NCBI RefSeq assembly: GCF_031846325.1
Contig: NZ_JAVRHZ010000006.1
Span: 62,001 to 126,000, forward strand
Direction of reading: 5' to 3'
DNA length: 64,000 nt
Source: Patiriisocius_A hiemis
Lineage (GTDB): Bacteria; Bacteroidota; Bacteroidia; Flavobacteriales; Flavobacteriaceae
The position numbers and the translations under genes were made by a program. Below, one piece after another: positions 1-8,338 of the stretch; positions within the stretch are counted from its first letter, which is position 1; each line of letters opens with the position of its first letter. The notes under the pieces are model-generated. The model saw only the letters and a program-made list of their open reading frames with translations. It had not been told where the DNA came from and ran no database searches.

Positions 1-272
1 TATGTATCCATATCTGAAGCATAATATGTATTACTCTTTACAAATTGAAGGCTGTCAATACCAAATTTCGAGTATATAAAACTATCTAACTTAATTCCGT
101 TTTCTCTAATAAACCTGCTGTCTACACTTCTAGCGGCATTAGTTAAATAAGTTTCCGTATAAATAGAAACCATTTTCTCTTCAGAAATAAGGTCTTTTGG
201 TTTTTCTGGTCGCTTTACATCACTACAAGAAAATAGCAAAAGAAAAAATGATAGGTAGTAAAGAAACTTCAT
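1..272 (-). CDS. DUF4296 family lipoprotein, C-terminus outside window
   Basis: The gene starts inside the window and runs off its left edge; 90 residues are visible. They begin with a lipoprotein signal (hydrophobic stretch to about residue 15, then LLFSC with the lipobox cysteine near 16). The following P-K-D-L-I-S-E-E-K-M pattern and the spaced aromatic residues resemble DUF4296, a Bacteroidota family of unknown function. Its ATG shares one base with the stop of dihydroorotase (TAATG), so the two are probably translationally coupled. Family assignment is from pattern memory. Confidence 0.75.
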   Translation of the reverse strand, partial: MKFLYYLSFFLLLFSCSDVKRPEKPKDLISEEKMVSIYTETYLTNAARSVDSRFIRENGIKLDSFIYSKFGIDSLQFVKSNTYYASDMDT

Positions 273-1612
273 TATCTAGTAAAAGTTAAACGTTCTCCTC
301 TGTTTTCAGCAGGGTATTTTCCGTTGTCATAAGCAATGGCTCCATTTACAAAGGTATACACAACTCTTGCTTTAAAAGTACTTCCTTCAAAAGGAGACCA
401 GCCACATTTATACGCAATATTATCTTTTGTTACTGTCCAAGGAGCATTGGGGTCTACCAAAACCAAATCTGCTTTGTACCCTTTTCTTATAAATCCTCTA
501 TCCTCAATTTGAAATAAAATAGCGGGGTTATGCGCAGTTTTTTCTACAATTTTTTCTACAGTTATTCGGTCTTTAAAGCTCATCTCAAATAACGCCTCTA
601 GTGCATGTTGCACTAATGGCCCTCCTGATGGCGCCTTAGTATATACATTATCTTTTTCTTCTAATGTATGTGGTGCATGGTCTGTTGCAATAACATCAAT
701 ACGGTCGTCATTAAGTGCTTTCCATAAACCATCTTTGTCTTTTTGGGTCTTTACAGCTGGATTCCACTTTATTTTTGTGCCTTTGGTTTTATAATCTTCG
801 TCTGTAAACCAAAGATGATGAATACAAACCTCTGCGGTAATTTTCTTTTCAGCTAGTGGCTTTTTATTATCAAAAAGATGTGTTTCTTTTTCTGTTGAAA
901 GATGAAAAACATGCAAACGTGCTCCTGTTTTTTTTGCTAGCTCTATTGCTTTTGAAGATGATAAATAGCAAGCTTCTTCACTTCTAATAATAGGGTGAAG
1001 TTCAATAGGGATGTCTTCTCCATATTCTGCAATATATTTTTCTGTATTTGCTTTAATAGTTGACTCATCCTCGCAATGCACAGAAATCAATAAATCTGTT
1101 TTGCTGAAAATCTCTTCTAAAGTCTTAGGGTTATCCACTAACATATTTCCTGTTGAAGACCCTAAAAACAACTTTAATCCGGCAACTTTATTTTTATCAA
1201 CCTTAAGGATTTCTTCAAGGTTATTATTAGTCCCTCCAAACATAAACGAATAGTTTACCCAAGATGTTTCTGCTGCTATATTAAATTTATCTTCTAAAAG
1301 CTCAATTGTTGTTGCTTGCGGAACTGTGTTAGGCATTTCTATAAAAGAGGTAATACCTCCTGAAGCAGCTGCCTTAGACTCTGTAGCAATAGTTGCCTTA
1401 TGTGTTAGTCCTGGCTCTCTAAAGTGCACTTGGTCATCTATCATACCTGGAATTAAAAACATCCCATCTGCATCAATTACTTTTGTGTCTGAAGATTTCA
1501 CACTTATGCTTTCTGAAATATCACTAATTCTATCATCTTCAATTAGTAAATCTCCTTGAAAGCTTTTGCCTTCATTAACTATCGTTGCATTTTTAATTAA
1601 AATTGTCCCCAT
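272..1612 (-). CDS. pyrC: Dihydroorotase
   Basis: Cyclic amidohydrolase that interconverts carbamoyl-aspartate and dihydroorotate, the third step of pyrimidine synthesis, in the cytoplasm. The 446 residues carry the metal-site region IDDQVHFREPG (59-68), the GLKLFLGSSTGNM segment holding the lysine that is usually carboxylated, VHCEDE near 178 and ATDHAPHT near 308. The first histidine of the usual HxH motif is glutamine here (Q61-V-H63). Length fits a class I enzyme. It overlaps by one base both the upstream glycosyltransferase and the downstream lipoprotein (TAATG at each junction), which gives a tight three-gene operon. Confidence 0.95.
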   Translation of the reverse strand: MGTILIKNATIVNEGKSFQGDLLIEDDRISDISESISVKSSDTKVIDADGMFLIPGMIDDQVHFREPGLTHKATIATESKAAASGGITSFIEMPNTVPQATTIELLEDKFNIAAETSWVNYSFMFGGTNNNLEEILKVDKNKVAGLKLFLGSSTGNMLVDNPKTLEEIFSKTDLLISVHCEDESTIKANTEKYIAEYGEDIPIELHPIIRSEEACYLSSSKAIELAKKTGARLHVFHLSTEKETHLFDNKKPLAEKKITAEVCIHHLWFTDEDYKTKGTKIKWNPAVKTQKDKDGLWKALNDDRIDVIATDHAPHTLEEKDNVYTKAPSGGPLVQHALEALFEMSFKDRITVEKIVEKTAHNPAILFQIEDRGFIRKGYKADLVLVDPNAPWTVTKDNIAYKCGWSPFEGSTFKARVVYTFVNGAIAYDNGKYPAENRGERLTFTR

Positions 1613-2358
1613 TAAATTTCATTAAAGTTGTTTCCCCCAAATAAACTTCTAAATTTCATTTTTAGTACGCCAAAGATTGCTTCAGAAATAATTCCGCCAC
1701 TCATCTTAGACTCTCCTTTAGTCCTGTCTGTAAAAACAACAGGAACCTCCACTATTTTAAATTTTGCCAAATAAGCCTTAAACTTCATTTCTATTTGAAA
1801 GGCATACCCTACAAACTTTATTTTATCAAGATTAATTTTTTCTAAAACAGCTCTTTTGTAACAAATAAAACCTGCTGTCGTATCATAGATTTTCATTCCA
1901 GTAATCACTCTCACATATCTTGAAGCTCCCCAAGAAAGTAAAACTCTACTCATTGGCCAGTTTACAACATTCACTCCAGTTACATAACGGGATCCAACAG
2001 CTACATCATAATTCTCTTTAAAACAAGCATTGTAAAGACGTATTAAGTCATTTGGGTTGTGAGAAAAATCTGCATCCATCTCAAAAATATATTCATAATG
2101 GGCTGCCAATGCCCACTTAAACCCTGCTATATATGCAGTCCCCAAACCCATTTTTCCTTCTCTTTCTAATAAATGTAAGCGCTCCGGAAATTCTGAAAAA
2201 AGTGTTCTTACTTGCTTTGCAGTACCGTCTGGAGAGTTATCATCTACAACTAAAACATCAAAGTCGCGTTGCAAAGAAAAAATGTTTCTAAGCAGCCTCT
2301 CTATGTTTTCAATCTCATTGTAAGTAGGTATAACGACTACCGCATTAGACATACGCAA
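1612..2358 (-). CDS. Polyprenol-phosphate glycosyltransferase (GT2, Dpm1-like)
   Basis: Family 2 glycosyltransferase of the dolichyl-phosphate mannose synthase type, expected to move a sugar from a nucleotide sugar to a polyprenyl phosphate at the inner membrane face. Visible motifs are VVIPTYNE (7-14), VVDDNSPDG (37-45) and the metal-binding DAD at 95-97 followed by FSHNP. At 248 residues it has the catalytic domain only, with no C-terminal membrane helices. The start has two close methionines (M1 and M3). It is the first gene of the operon with dihydroorotase. The real sugar cannot be read from sequence. Confidence 0.88.
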   Translation of the reverse strand: MRMSNAVVVIPTYNEIENIERLLRNIFSLQRDFDVLVVDDNSPDGTAKQVRTLFSEFPERLHLLEREGKMGLGTAYIAGFKWALAAHYEYIFEMDADFSHNPNDLIRLYNACFKENYDVAVGSRYVTGVNVVNWPMSRVLLSWGASRYVRVITGMKIYDTTAGFICYKRAVLEKINLDKIKFVGYAFQIEMKFKAYLAKFKIVEVPVVFTDRTKGESKMSGGIISEAIFGVLKMKFRSLFGGNNFNEI

Positions 2359-2367
2359 ATTTTAGAA

Positions 2368-2375
2368 CAAATGTA
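2368..2375 (-). promoter_or_regulatory. -7 box of the glycosyltransferase-pyrC operon
   Basis: On the minus strand the octamer TACATTTG fits the Bacteroidota -7 consensus TAnnTTTG and lies about 10 bases before the ATG at 2358. No clear -33 TTTG is seen at the expected spacing, so this is tentative. Confidence 0.4.
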
Positions 2376-2455
2376 CTATTTTTACTATAACTTGACAGCT
2401 CAAAATCAAGCTAAGTCGCTTTTTATAAAAGGGATTTATGCTGTACATTAGTACC

Positions 2456-3121
2456 ATGAGTATTGCATTACAATATGTACAAAGAGAAGTAAGTTCGCTT
2501 GACTGGATAACAGCTTTACTTGTTTGTTGTATAGTATTACTTACCATTGTAAAGTACAAATACCCAAATAGGTTTCAAGAATTTATAAAGCTCCCACTAA
2601 CAGATACTTATTTTTTAGTACAAGGTAAAGGCAATGTTGTACAACATCCCTTTAATATGCTACTCTTTGTGATACAAATTATTGGTTTTTCACTTTTGTT
2701 ATATAGCAGTTTTACAGTTTTTTTTCCTGAAGAAGTTTCTACTAACAACTACCTTTTTATACAAATTGCTTCTGCATATACGCTATTTGCCTGCTGTAAA
2801 TTTTGTGTAGAAAAAATTGTGGGAACCACGCTTTCTATAGATACTCTTGTAAATAAATATCTTTACTACAAACTTACCCATAGAAACTTAATAGGAATAC
2901 TCGCACTTATTTGTTCTATTTTTTTGTTTTATGTAGTAAACCCTAGTCCAACAATTTTTATAGTTATTGCAGCAATCATCGTGCTTCTCAACTGTATTTC
3001 GCTGTTTTACAGTTATAAAACACACAGTAAATTAATTATAGGCAATTTCTTTTATTTTATTTTGTATCTTTGCGCTCTCGAATTTTCACCCTACATCATA
3101 CTCTATAAAGTATTGATATAG
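2456..3121 (+). CDS. DUF4271 membrane protein
   Basis: Integral membrane protein of about 221 residues with roughly six hydrophobic helices, matching DUF4271, a Bacteroidota family of unknown function commonly found just before the hemD-like gene, as here. An in-frame ATG lies at 2438, but starting at 2456 (MSIALQYV) places the S-x-D-W-I-T segment near residue 15, as I recall for relatives. The gap to the next gene is under 30 bases, which suggests cotranscription. No catalytic motif is visible. Confidence 0.8.
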   Translation: MSIALQYVQREVSSLDWITALLVCCIVLLTIVKYKYPNRFQEFIKLPLTDTYFLVQGKGNVVQHPFNMLLFVIQIIGFSLLLYSSFTVFFPEEVSTNNYLFIQIASAYTLFACCKFCVEKIVGTTLSIDTLVNKYLYYKLTHRNLIGILALICSIFLFYVVNPSPTIFIVIAAIIVLLNCISLFYSYKTHSKLIIGNFFYFILYLCALEFSPYIILYKVLI

Positions 3122-3148
3122 TACGTAAGATTTAAAATAAAGATGCAT

Positions 3149-3895
3149 ATGAAAGTGAAGACTATTTTAGTTTCTCAGCCCGAACCTAAGGTTGAAAACT
3201 CCCCATACTTCGATTTAATCGATAGACAGAAAGTTAAAATAGATTTTATCCCTTTTATACACGTTGAAGGCGTATCTGGAAAAGAAGTTCGTGGACAAAA
3301 AGTTGATCTTAATGATTATACTGCCATTATACTTACTAGTAGAAACGCCGTTGACCACTACTTTAGAATTGCTGAAGAATTACGATTTAAAGTGCCAGAT
3401 ACAATGAAGTATTTTTGCCAGAGTGAAGCTGTGGCCTATTACTTACAGAAATATGTAGTCTATAGAAAGCGTAAAATCTATGTAGGGAAAAGAACATTTA
3501 CAGAGCTATCACCACTCATTAAAAAATACAAAACAGAGAAGTTTTTACTTCCCTCTTCAGATAAATTAAAACCTGAAGTTCCTAAAGTACTTGATGAGCT
3601 TGGTGTAAACTGGAAGCAGTCTACTTTTTACAGAACTGTTGTAAGTGACTTGTCTGATTTAAGAGATGTGTACTATGACATCTTAGTGTTTTTTAGCCCA
3701 AGTGGTATTGAATCTTTGCTTCAAAACTTTCCAGATTTTGAACAGAATGATACACGTATTGCTGTTTTTGGGAACACTACTATAAAAGCTGCTACTGAAA
3801 ATGGATTACGTGTGGATATAAAAGCGCCTACTCCAGATACTCCTTCCATGACAATGGCTCTCGAAAAATACATTAAGCAAGCAAATAAGAAATAA
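3149..3895 (+). CDS. hemD: Uroporphyrinogen-III synthase
   Basis: Cytoplasmic enzyme that cyclises hydroxymethylbilane to uroporphyrinogen III for haem and sirohaem synthesis. The 248-residue protein has the bilobed HemD pattern: an N-terminal lobe with IILTSRNAVDHYF, a middle linker, and the second lobe with VFFSPSGIESLL and IAVFGNTTIKAA, the T-x-x-A region typical of the family. Sequence conservation in this family is low, but the Bacteroidota version is recognisable by its KTILVSQPEPK start. An alternative ATG lies six bases upstream at 3143. It follows the DUF4271 gene closely and is followed by a strong terminator. Confidence 0.9.
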   Translation: MKVKTILVSQPEPKVENSPYFDLIDRQKVKIDFIPFIHVEGVSGKEVRGQKVDLNDYTAIILTSRNAVDHYFRIAEELRFKVPDTMKYFCQSEAVAYYLQKYVVYRKRKIYVGKRTFTELSPLIKKYKTEKFLLPSSDKLKPEVPKVLDELGVNWKQSTFYRTVVSDLSDLRDVYYDILVFFSPSGIESLLQNFPDFEQNDTRIAVFGNTTIKAATENGLRVDIKAPTPDTPSMTMALEKYIKQANKK

Positions 3896-3918
3896 ATAGA
3901 TTAATCATCTATTTCAAT

Positions 3919-3953
3919 AAAAAAAGAGCTAACAAAACGATAGCTCTTTTTTT
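3919..3953. terminator. Bidirectional intrinsic terminator between hemD and pckA
   Basis: A perfect stem of at least 11 bp (AAAAAGAGCTA with TAGCTCTTTTT) around a 9-base loop, with A-run on one side and T-run on the other. It sits between two convergent genes and can end transcription from both. Confidence 0.85.
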
Positions 3954-3970
3954 GTGCTTCTTTTTTTGGT

Positions 3971-5581
3971 TTAACCACCTAAAGGTGCTCCGCCTAGAAT
4001 TTCTTCATTAGCATAACTTTCAAATTTTTTGAAATTTTCTTTGAATGACTTAGCTAATTTGTGTGCCGTCTCGTAGTATCCTTCATCATTATTCCAAGTT
4101 TTTCTTGGGCTTAACACTTCGGTTGGAACATTTGGGCAAACTCTAGGTTGCTGTAACCCAAAAACAGAATGTATATGATAATTATCCTTATTTGCCTCTT
4201 CTAGTGAGCCATCCATCGCTGCAGTAATCATAGCGCGAGTATATTTCAACTTCATTCTACTTCCAATTCCATAAGGACCTCCTGTCCAGCCTGTATTTAC
4301 CAACCAAACGTTTACACCAGCTTCTTGCATTTTTTTACTTAGCATCTCTGCATACTTAGTTGGGTGTAACGGCATAAATGGCGCTCCAAAACAAGCCGAA
4401 AAACTAGGAACTGGTTCATTAATTCCTGCTTCTGTACCAGCCACCTTAGCCGTGTAACCACTTATAAAGTGATAGGCTGCTTGACCAGGAGTAAGTTTTG
4501 AAATTGGAGGCAATACTCCAAAAGCATCTGCTGTTAAAAAGAAAATATTTTTAGGGTTCTTACCAATAGAAGGTATTTGAATATTGTCTATATGATAAAT
4601 TGGATAACTTACCCTTGTATTTTGAGTAATTGAGGTATTTGTATAATCTACATTAGCATTGTCATCCATGATTACATTTTCAAGTATGGCTCCAGGTTTA
4701 ATTGCATTGTAAATATCTGGCTCATTTTCTTTAGATAGATTAATCACTTTTGCATAGCACCCTCCTTCAAAATTAAAAATGGTGTTTTCAGCCGTCCAGC
4801 CATGTTCGTCATCACCAATTAGTTTTCTTTTAGGATCTGCAGAAAGAGTTGTTTTGCCCGTTCCAGAAAGCCCAAAAAAGATAGCAGTTTCACCATCTTC
4901 TCCTACATTAGCAGAGCAATGCATTGGCATTGTATTTTTATCAACAGGAAGAATAAAATTAAGTGCTGAAAAAATACCTTTTTTGATTTCACCTGTGTAT
5001 CCTGTTCCTCCTATTAGTGCAATTTTTTTAGTGAAGTTTAAAATAGCAAAGTTATGTTGTCTTGTACCATCAACTTCAGGATCTGCCATAAATCCAGGCG
5101 CGTTTATAATAAGCCATTCTGGATCAAAACTATCAAGTTCTTCTTCAGTAGGTCTTAAAAACATATTATACGCAAACATATTGGACCAAGGATACTCATT
5201 AACTACACGTATGTTTAATTTATAGTTTTCATCTGCACAAGCATAACTATCTCTAACATACACTTCTTTTTCAGATAAGTAATTTGTTACTTTATCGTAA
5301 AGCGCGTCAAATTTATCTGCCTCAAAAGGGATATTTATGTCTCCCCACCATACTTTGTCACGTGTAATATCATCTTTTACTATAAATCTGTCTTTTGGAG
5401 AACGACCTGTAAACTCACCTGTATTAACAGCTAGCGCACCGCTATTAGCTTCTTTACCTTGGTTTTTTTGTAATGTTTCTTCGTGAAGTTCTGTTGCAGA
5501 AAGTTGGTAATGTATTGTTGCACTCTTGATTCCGTATTTGTCTATCGAAATCGTTTTCGTAGTTTGGTTCTTATCTACCAT
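3971..5581 (-). CDS. pckA: Phosphoenolpyruvate carboxykinase (ATP)
   Basis: Converts oxaloacetate and ATP to PEP, CO2 and ADP, the entry to gluconeogenesis. The 536 residues match the ATP-type family: FTGRSPKDRFIV near the start (substrate-binding arginine), the kinase loop GLSGTGKTTLSAD at about 236-248, then LIGDDEHGW with metal-binding aspartates. Length is normal. It stands alone, reading toward hemD and sharing its terminator. A -7 box TACTTTTG (5604-5611) lies about 23 bases before the ATG. Confidence 0.97.
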   Translation of the reverse strand: MVDKNQTTKTISIDKYGIKSATIHYQLSATELHEETLQKNQGKEANSGALAVNTGEFTGRSPKDRFIVKDDITRDKVWWGDINIPFEADKFDALYDKVTNYLSEKEVYVRDSYACADENYKLNIRVVNEYPWSNMFAYNMFLRPTEEELDSFDPEWLIINAPGFMADPEVDGTRQHNFAILNFTKKIALIGGTGYTGEIKKGIFSALNFILPVDKNTMPMHCSANVGEDGETAIFFGLSGTGKTTLSADPKRKLIGDDEHGWTAENTIFNFEGGCYAKVINLSKENEPDIYNAIKPGAILENVIMDDNANVDYTNTSITQNTRVSYPIYHIDNIQIPSIGKNPKNIFFLTADAFGVLPPISKLTPGQAAYHFISGYTAKVAGTEAGINEPVPSFSACFGAPFMPLHPTKYAEMLSKKMQEAGVNVWLVNTGWTGGPYGIGSRMKLKYTRAMITAAMDGSLEEANKDNYHIHSVFGLQQPRVCPNVPTEVLSPRKTWNNDEGYYETAHKLAKSFKENFKKFESYANEEILGGAPLGG

Positions 5582-5645
5582 ACTTTTAGTTTGTTGTGTG
5601 GGACAAAAGTAATAAATATGAAATAGAAATTATCGTTAAAAAAAC

Positions 5646-6047
5646 TTAATTATCCCCTCTAATTGTTAATAAATTATAGCCCAGATAACACCACCCTATT
5701 ATAAAAAGTAATCCACCTATTGGGGTGATTGGACCTACAAATGAAATTGAAAAAGGCAGAACTGCCTTTAAAGCAAGTAGATAGATTGATCCTGAAAAAA
5801 GTAACATTCCTAAGCAAAAAACTCGAAACACAATTTTCTTTACCTTTTCTGGAATACGTCTTGTTAATCCAATAATGAACAATGCAACAACATGGTACAT
5901 TTGGTAACGCACTCCTGTTTCAAAAGTATTAATAGCTTCTTGAGACACTAATCTTTCTAATCCATGAGCGCCAAAAGCGCCAATTCCAATTGTTAATGCA
6001 GCCAGAAAACAGGCAATACTTACAATTTTTTTATCAAGTTTATTCAT
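5646..6047 (-). CDS. DUF423 small membrane protein
   Basis: A 133-residue protein with four predicted membrane helices and the family signature GAFGAHGL near residues 22-29 plus YQMYHVVALF. It belongs to DUF423 (YgdD-like), whose function is not established. Transcribed divergently from the saccharopine dehydrogenase-like gene; a -7 box TATCTTTG is seen on the minus strand at 6096-6103. It lies 64 bases upstream of pckA, so cotranscription is possible. Confidence 0.85.
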   Translation of the reverse strand: MNKLDKKIVSIACFLAALTIGIGAFGAHGLERLVSQEAINTFETGVRYQMYHVVALFIIGLTRRIPEKVKKIVFRVFCLGMLLFSGSIYLLALKAVLPFSISFVGPITPIGGLLFIIGWCYLGYNLLTIRGDN

Positions 6048-6117
6048 AGTTATCTCTACAATTTAGTACTTTCGCTAGCCAACAAAAGTTTCGTACAAAG
6101 ATACCAAAAACCAACGC

Positions 6118-7488
6118 ATGAGAAACATATTAATTATTGGAGCAGGACGTTCTGCGACTAGTTTAATTAAATATTTGTTAGATAAATCTGAAGCTGAAAA
6201 ACTTTTTATAACCATTGGTGATATTTCTATTCAAAATGCCCAAAAATTTACAGATGGGCACCCCAATGGACGTGGTATTCTTCTAGATGTTTTTAATGAA
6301 GTACAACGTAGAGAAGCAGTACAACAAAATGACCTTGTTATTTCTATGCTTCCTGCTCGATTTCATATAGAAGTAGCTAGAGATTGCCTAAAATTTGGTA
6401 AGCATATGGTTACTGCCTCATACATAAGTGATGAGATGCAAAACCTCAACAAAAAAGTAACTACAAAAGGTTTGGTTTTTATGAATGAAATTGGTCTTGA
6501 CCCAGGTATAGACCATATGAGTGCCATGCATGTAATAGACCGCATACGAGATAAAGGTGGAAAAATGTTGTTGTTTGAAAGTTTTACAGGAGGATTAGTA
6601 GCCCCTGAAAGTGACACAAATCTTTGGCATTATAAGTTTACTTGGAACCCAAGAAATGTTGTTGTTGCAGGACAAGGAGGTGCCGCAGAATTTATTCAAG
6701 AAGGCACCTACAAATACATCCCATATCACAGACTGTTTAGACGTACAGAATTTTTAGATGTTGAAGGATATGGAAGGTTTGAAGGGTATGCAAATAGGAA
6801 CTCCTTAAAGTACAAAAGTATTTATGGGCTTGAAGATGTACTTACACTATATAGAGGAACCTTACGCCGTGTAGGATTTAGTAAAGCATGGAATATGTTT
6901 GTACAATTAGGCATGACAGATGATGGGTATAGTATCCCTGATTCTGAAAAACTATCGTACAGAGACTTTATAAATCTATTTTTGCCATATTCTCCAACAG
7001 ACTCGGTAGAACTAAAAATGCGTCATGCACTTAAAATAGACCAAGATGATTTAATGTGGGAAAAGCTTTTGGAGCTAGATATTTTTAATCCTGAAAAGAA
7101 AATAGGCATCAAAGAAGCAACCCCTGCAAAAGCATTACAACGTATTCTAGAAGATAAATGGACACTAGCTCCAGAGGACAAAGATATGATTGTGATGTAC
7201 CATAAATTTGGATACGAACTAGATGGGGAGAAAAAACAAATAGACAGTACTATGGTTATTAAAGGGGATGACCAAACCTATACTGCTATGGCAAAGACCG
7301 TTGGCTTACCTGTTGCTATTGCTGCGCTTAAAATTTTAAATGAAGAAATTACGACACCCGGCGTACAACTTCCTATAGCAAAAGAAGTTTATGAACCTAT
7401 TTTAAAAGAATTAGAAAGCTACGGAATCACATTTAATGAAAAACATGTCCCCTATTTAGGTTACAATCCTGAAGGAGTTGTTGGTTAA
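6118..7488 (+). CDS. Saccharopine dehydrogenase-like oxidoreductase
   Basis: NAD(P)-dependent enzyme of the saccharopine dehydrogenase/reductase family. An N-terminal Rossmann fold opens with IIGAGRSA (G8-x-G10), followed by SMLPARFHIEVAR, the conserved NEIGLDPGIDHM near 125 and a C-terminal catalytic domain; 456 residues is normal for the reductase type. In eukaryotes relatives act in lysine metabolism. No lysine-degradation gene is adjacent, so the substrate here is uncertain. Stands alone with its own downstream hairpin. Confidence 0.85.
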   Translation: MRNILIIGAGRSATSLIKYLLDKSEAEKLFITIGDISIQNAQKFTDGHPNGRGILLDVFNEVQRREAVQQNDLVISMLPARFHIEVARDCLKFGKHMVTASYISDEMQNLNKKVTTKGLVFMNEIGLDPGIDHMSAMHVIDRIRDKGGKMLLFESFTGGLVAPESDTNLWHYKFTWNPRNVVVAGQGGAAEFIQEGTYKYIPYHRLFRRTEFLDVEGYGRFEGYANRNSLKYKSIYGLEDVLTLYRGTLRRVGFSKAWNMFVQLGMTDDGYSIPDSEKLSYRDFINLFLPYSPTDSVELKMRHALKIDQDDLMWEKLLELDIFNPEKKIGIKEATPAKALQRILEDKWTLAPEDKDMIVMYHKFGYELDGEKKQIDSTMVIKGDDQTYTAMAKTVGLPVAIAALKILNEEITTPGVQLPIAKEVYEPILKELESYGITFNEKHVPYLGYNPEGVVG

Positions 7489-7509
7489 TATAAAACAAGG
7501 TTGAGGGTA

Positions 7510-7544
7510 AAAGTCCAAGATTAATGATCACAAACTTGGACTTT
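7510..7544. terminator. Hairpin between convergent genes
   Basis: The arms AAAGTCCAAG (7510-7519) and CTTGGACTTT (7535-7544) are perfect 10-bp complements around a 15-base loop. The position between two convergent genes suggests a bidirectional terminator, although the T-tract is short. Confidence 0.6.
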
Positions 7545-7565
7545 ACATTTAATTCATCATTAAAA

Positions 7566-8255
7566 TCACCTTCTGTTTAAGAAAATCATTATAAAATATA
7601 GTAAGGTTGCTAACGACCCTAAAGCTGCTACTACATAAGTTCTTGCCGCCCATTTTAAGGCATCTTTAGCTCCCGCATGCTCTTCTTGGGTTACCATATT
7701 TTCACGTTCTAACCATACCAAGGCACGCTTACTAGCATCAAACTCAACTGGTAATGTGATAAATGCAAAAAGTGTAGTTACTGCAAAAAGGATAATCCCT
7801 ATTAAGAAAATAGTATTCCCAAGTAAAGACCCTGATACTGAAAGCACCAATCCCGCCATTATTACAATATTAGAAAGTTTACTACTTATTCCTACTGCTG
7901 GTACAATAGCACTTCGCATTTTTAACCAACTATATGCTTTTGCATGTTGTACTGCATGACCTACCTCATGGGCCGATACAGCTGCTGCAGCTGCATTACG
8001 TTCATTATAGACAACATCACTTAAGTTTACGGTCTTATTTCTTGGATTATAATGGTCTGTAAGTTGTCCAGGTGTAGAAATAACCTGTACATCGGTTATA
8101 CCATTGTCTGCCAACATTTTTTCGGCAATTTCTTTACCACTCATTCCATTTTGTAACCTAACTTTTGAGTAGTGTTTAAATTTACTTTTTAGCTTATTAC
8201 TTACATACGTACTTACTAAAAATATAATTCCTGCGAGTATATAATATCCTATCAT
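7566..8255 (-). CDS. Membrane zinc metallopeptidase (YugP-like)
   Basis: Neutral zinc metallopeptidase of the YugP/peptidase_Mx family, anchored in the inner membrane; substrate unknown. The 229 residues begin with a membrane helix, then carry the zinc motif SAHEVGHAVQH (HEVGH about 96-100) and two further helices after residue 115. The ATG at 8255 is chosen; reading can be extended to a TTG at 8270 but this would place the start inside a hairpin. A perfect stem (8262-8279) ends six bases before the ATG and may affect initiation. Confidence 0.88.
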   Translation of the reverse strand: MIGYYILAGIIFLVSTYVSNKLKSKFKHYSKVRLQNGMSGKEIAEKMLADNGITDVQVISTPGQLTDHYNPRNKTVNLSDVVYNERNAAAAAVSAHEVGHAVQHAKAYSWLKMRSAIVPAVGISSKLSNIVIMAGLVLSVSGSLLGNTIFLIGIILFAVTTLFAFITLPVEFDASKRALVWLERENMVTQEEHAGAKDALKWAARTYVVAALGSLATLLYFIMIFLNRR

Positions 8256-8261
8256 ACTTAT

Positions 8262-8279
8262 TACCCACAAAAGTGGGTA
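8262..8279 (-). promoter_or_regulatory. Hairpin at the ribosome-binding region of the zinc peptidase
   Basis: The 18-base segment TACCCACTTTTGTGGGTA (minus strand) forms a 7-bp stem with a 4-base loop, six bases upstream of the ATG at 8255. It could limit ribosome access or be a site for a regulator. No known element is recognised. Confidence 0.4.
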
Positions 8280-8338
8280 TCTATTTTAATTATTAAACCT
8301 AATTTCAAACTAAATATAGCAAAAAGTATGCTAGTTTG

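Noticed and set aside
4779..5225. A 148-codon open frame on the plus strand
   Set aside because: Antisense to the pckA kinase loop region; no independent support.
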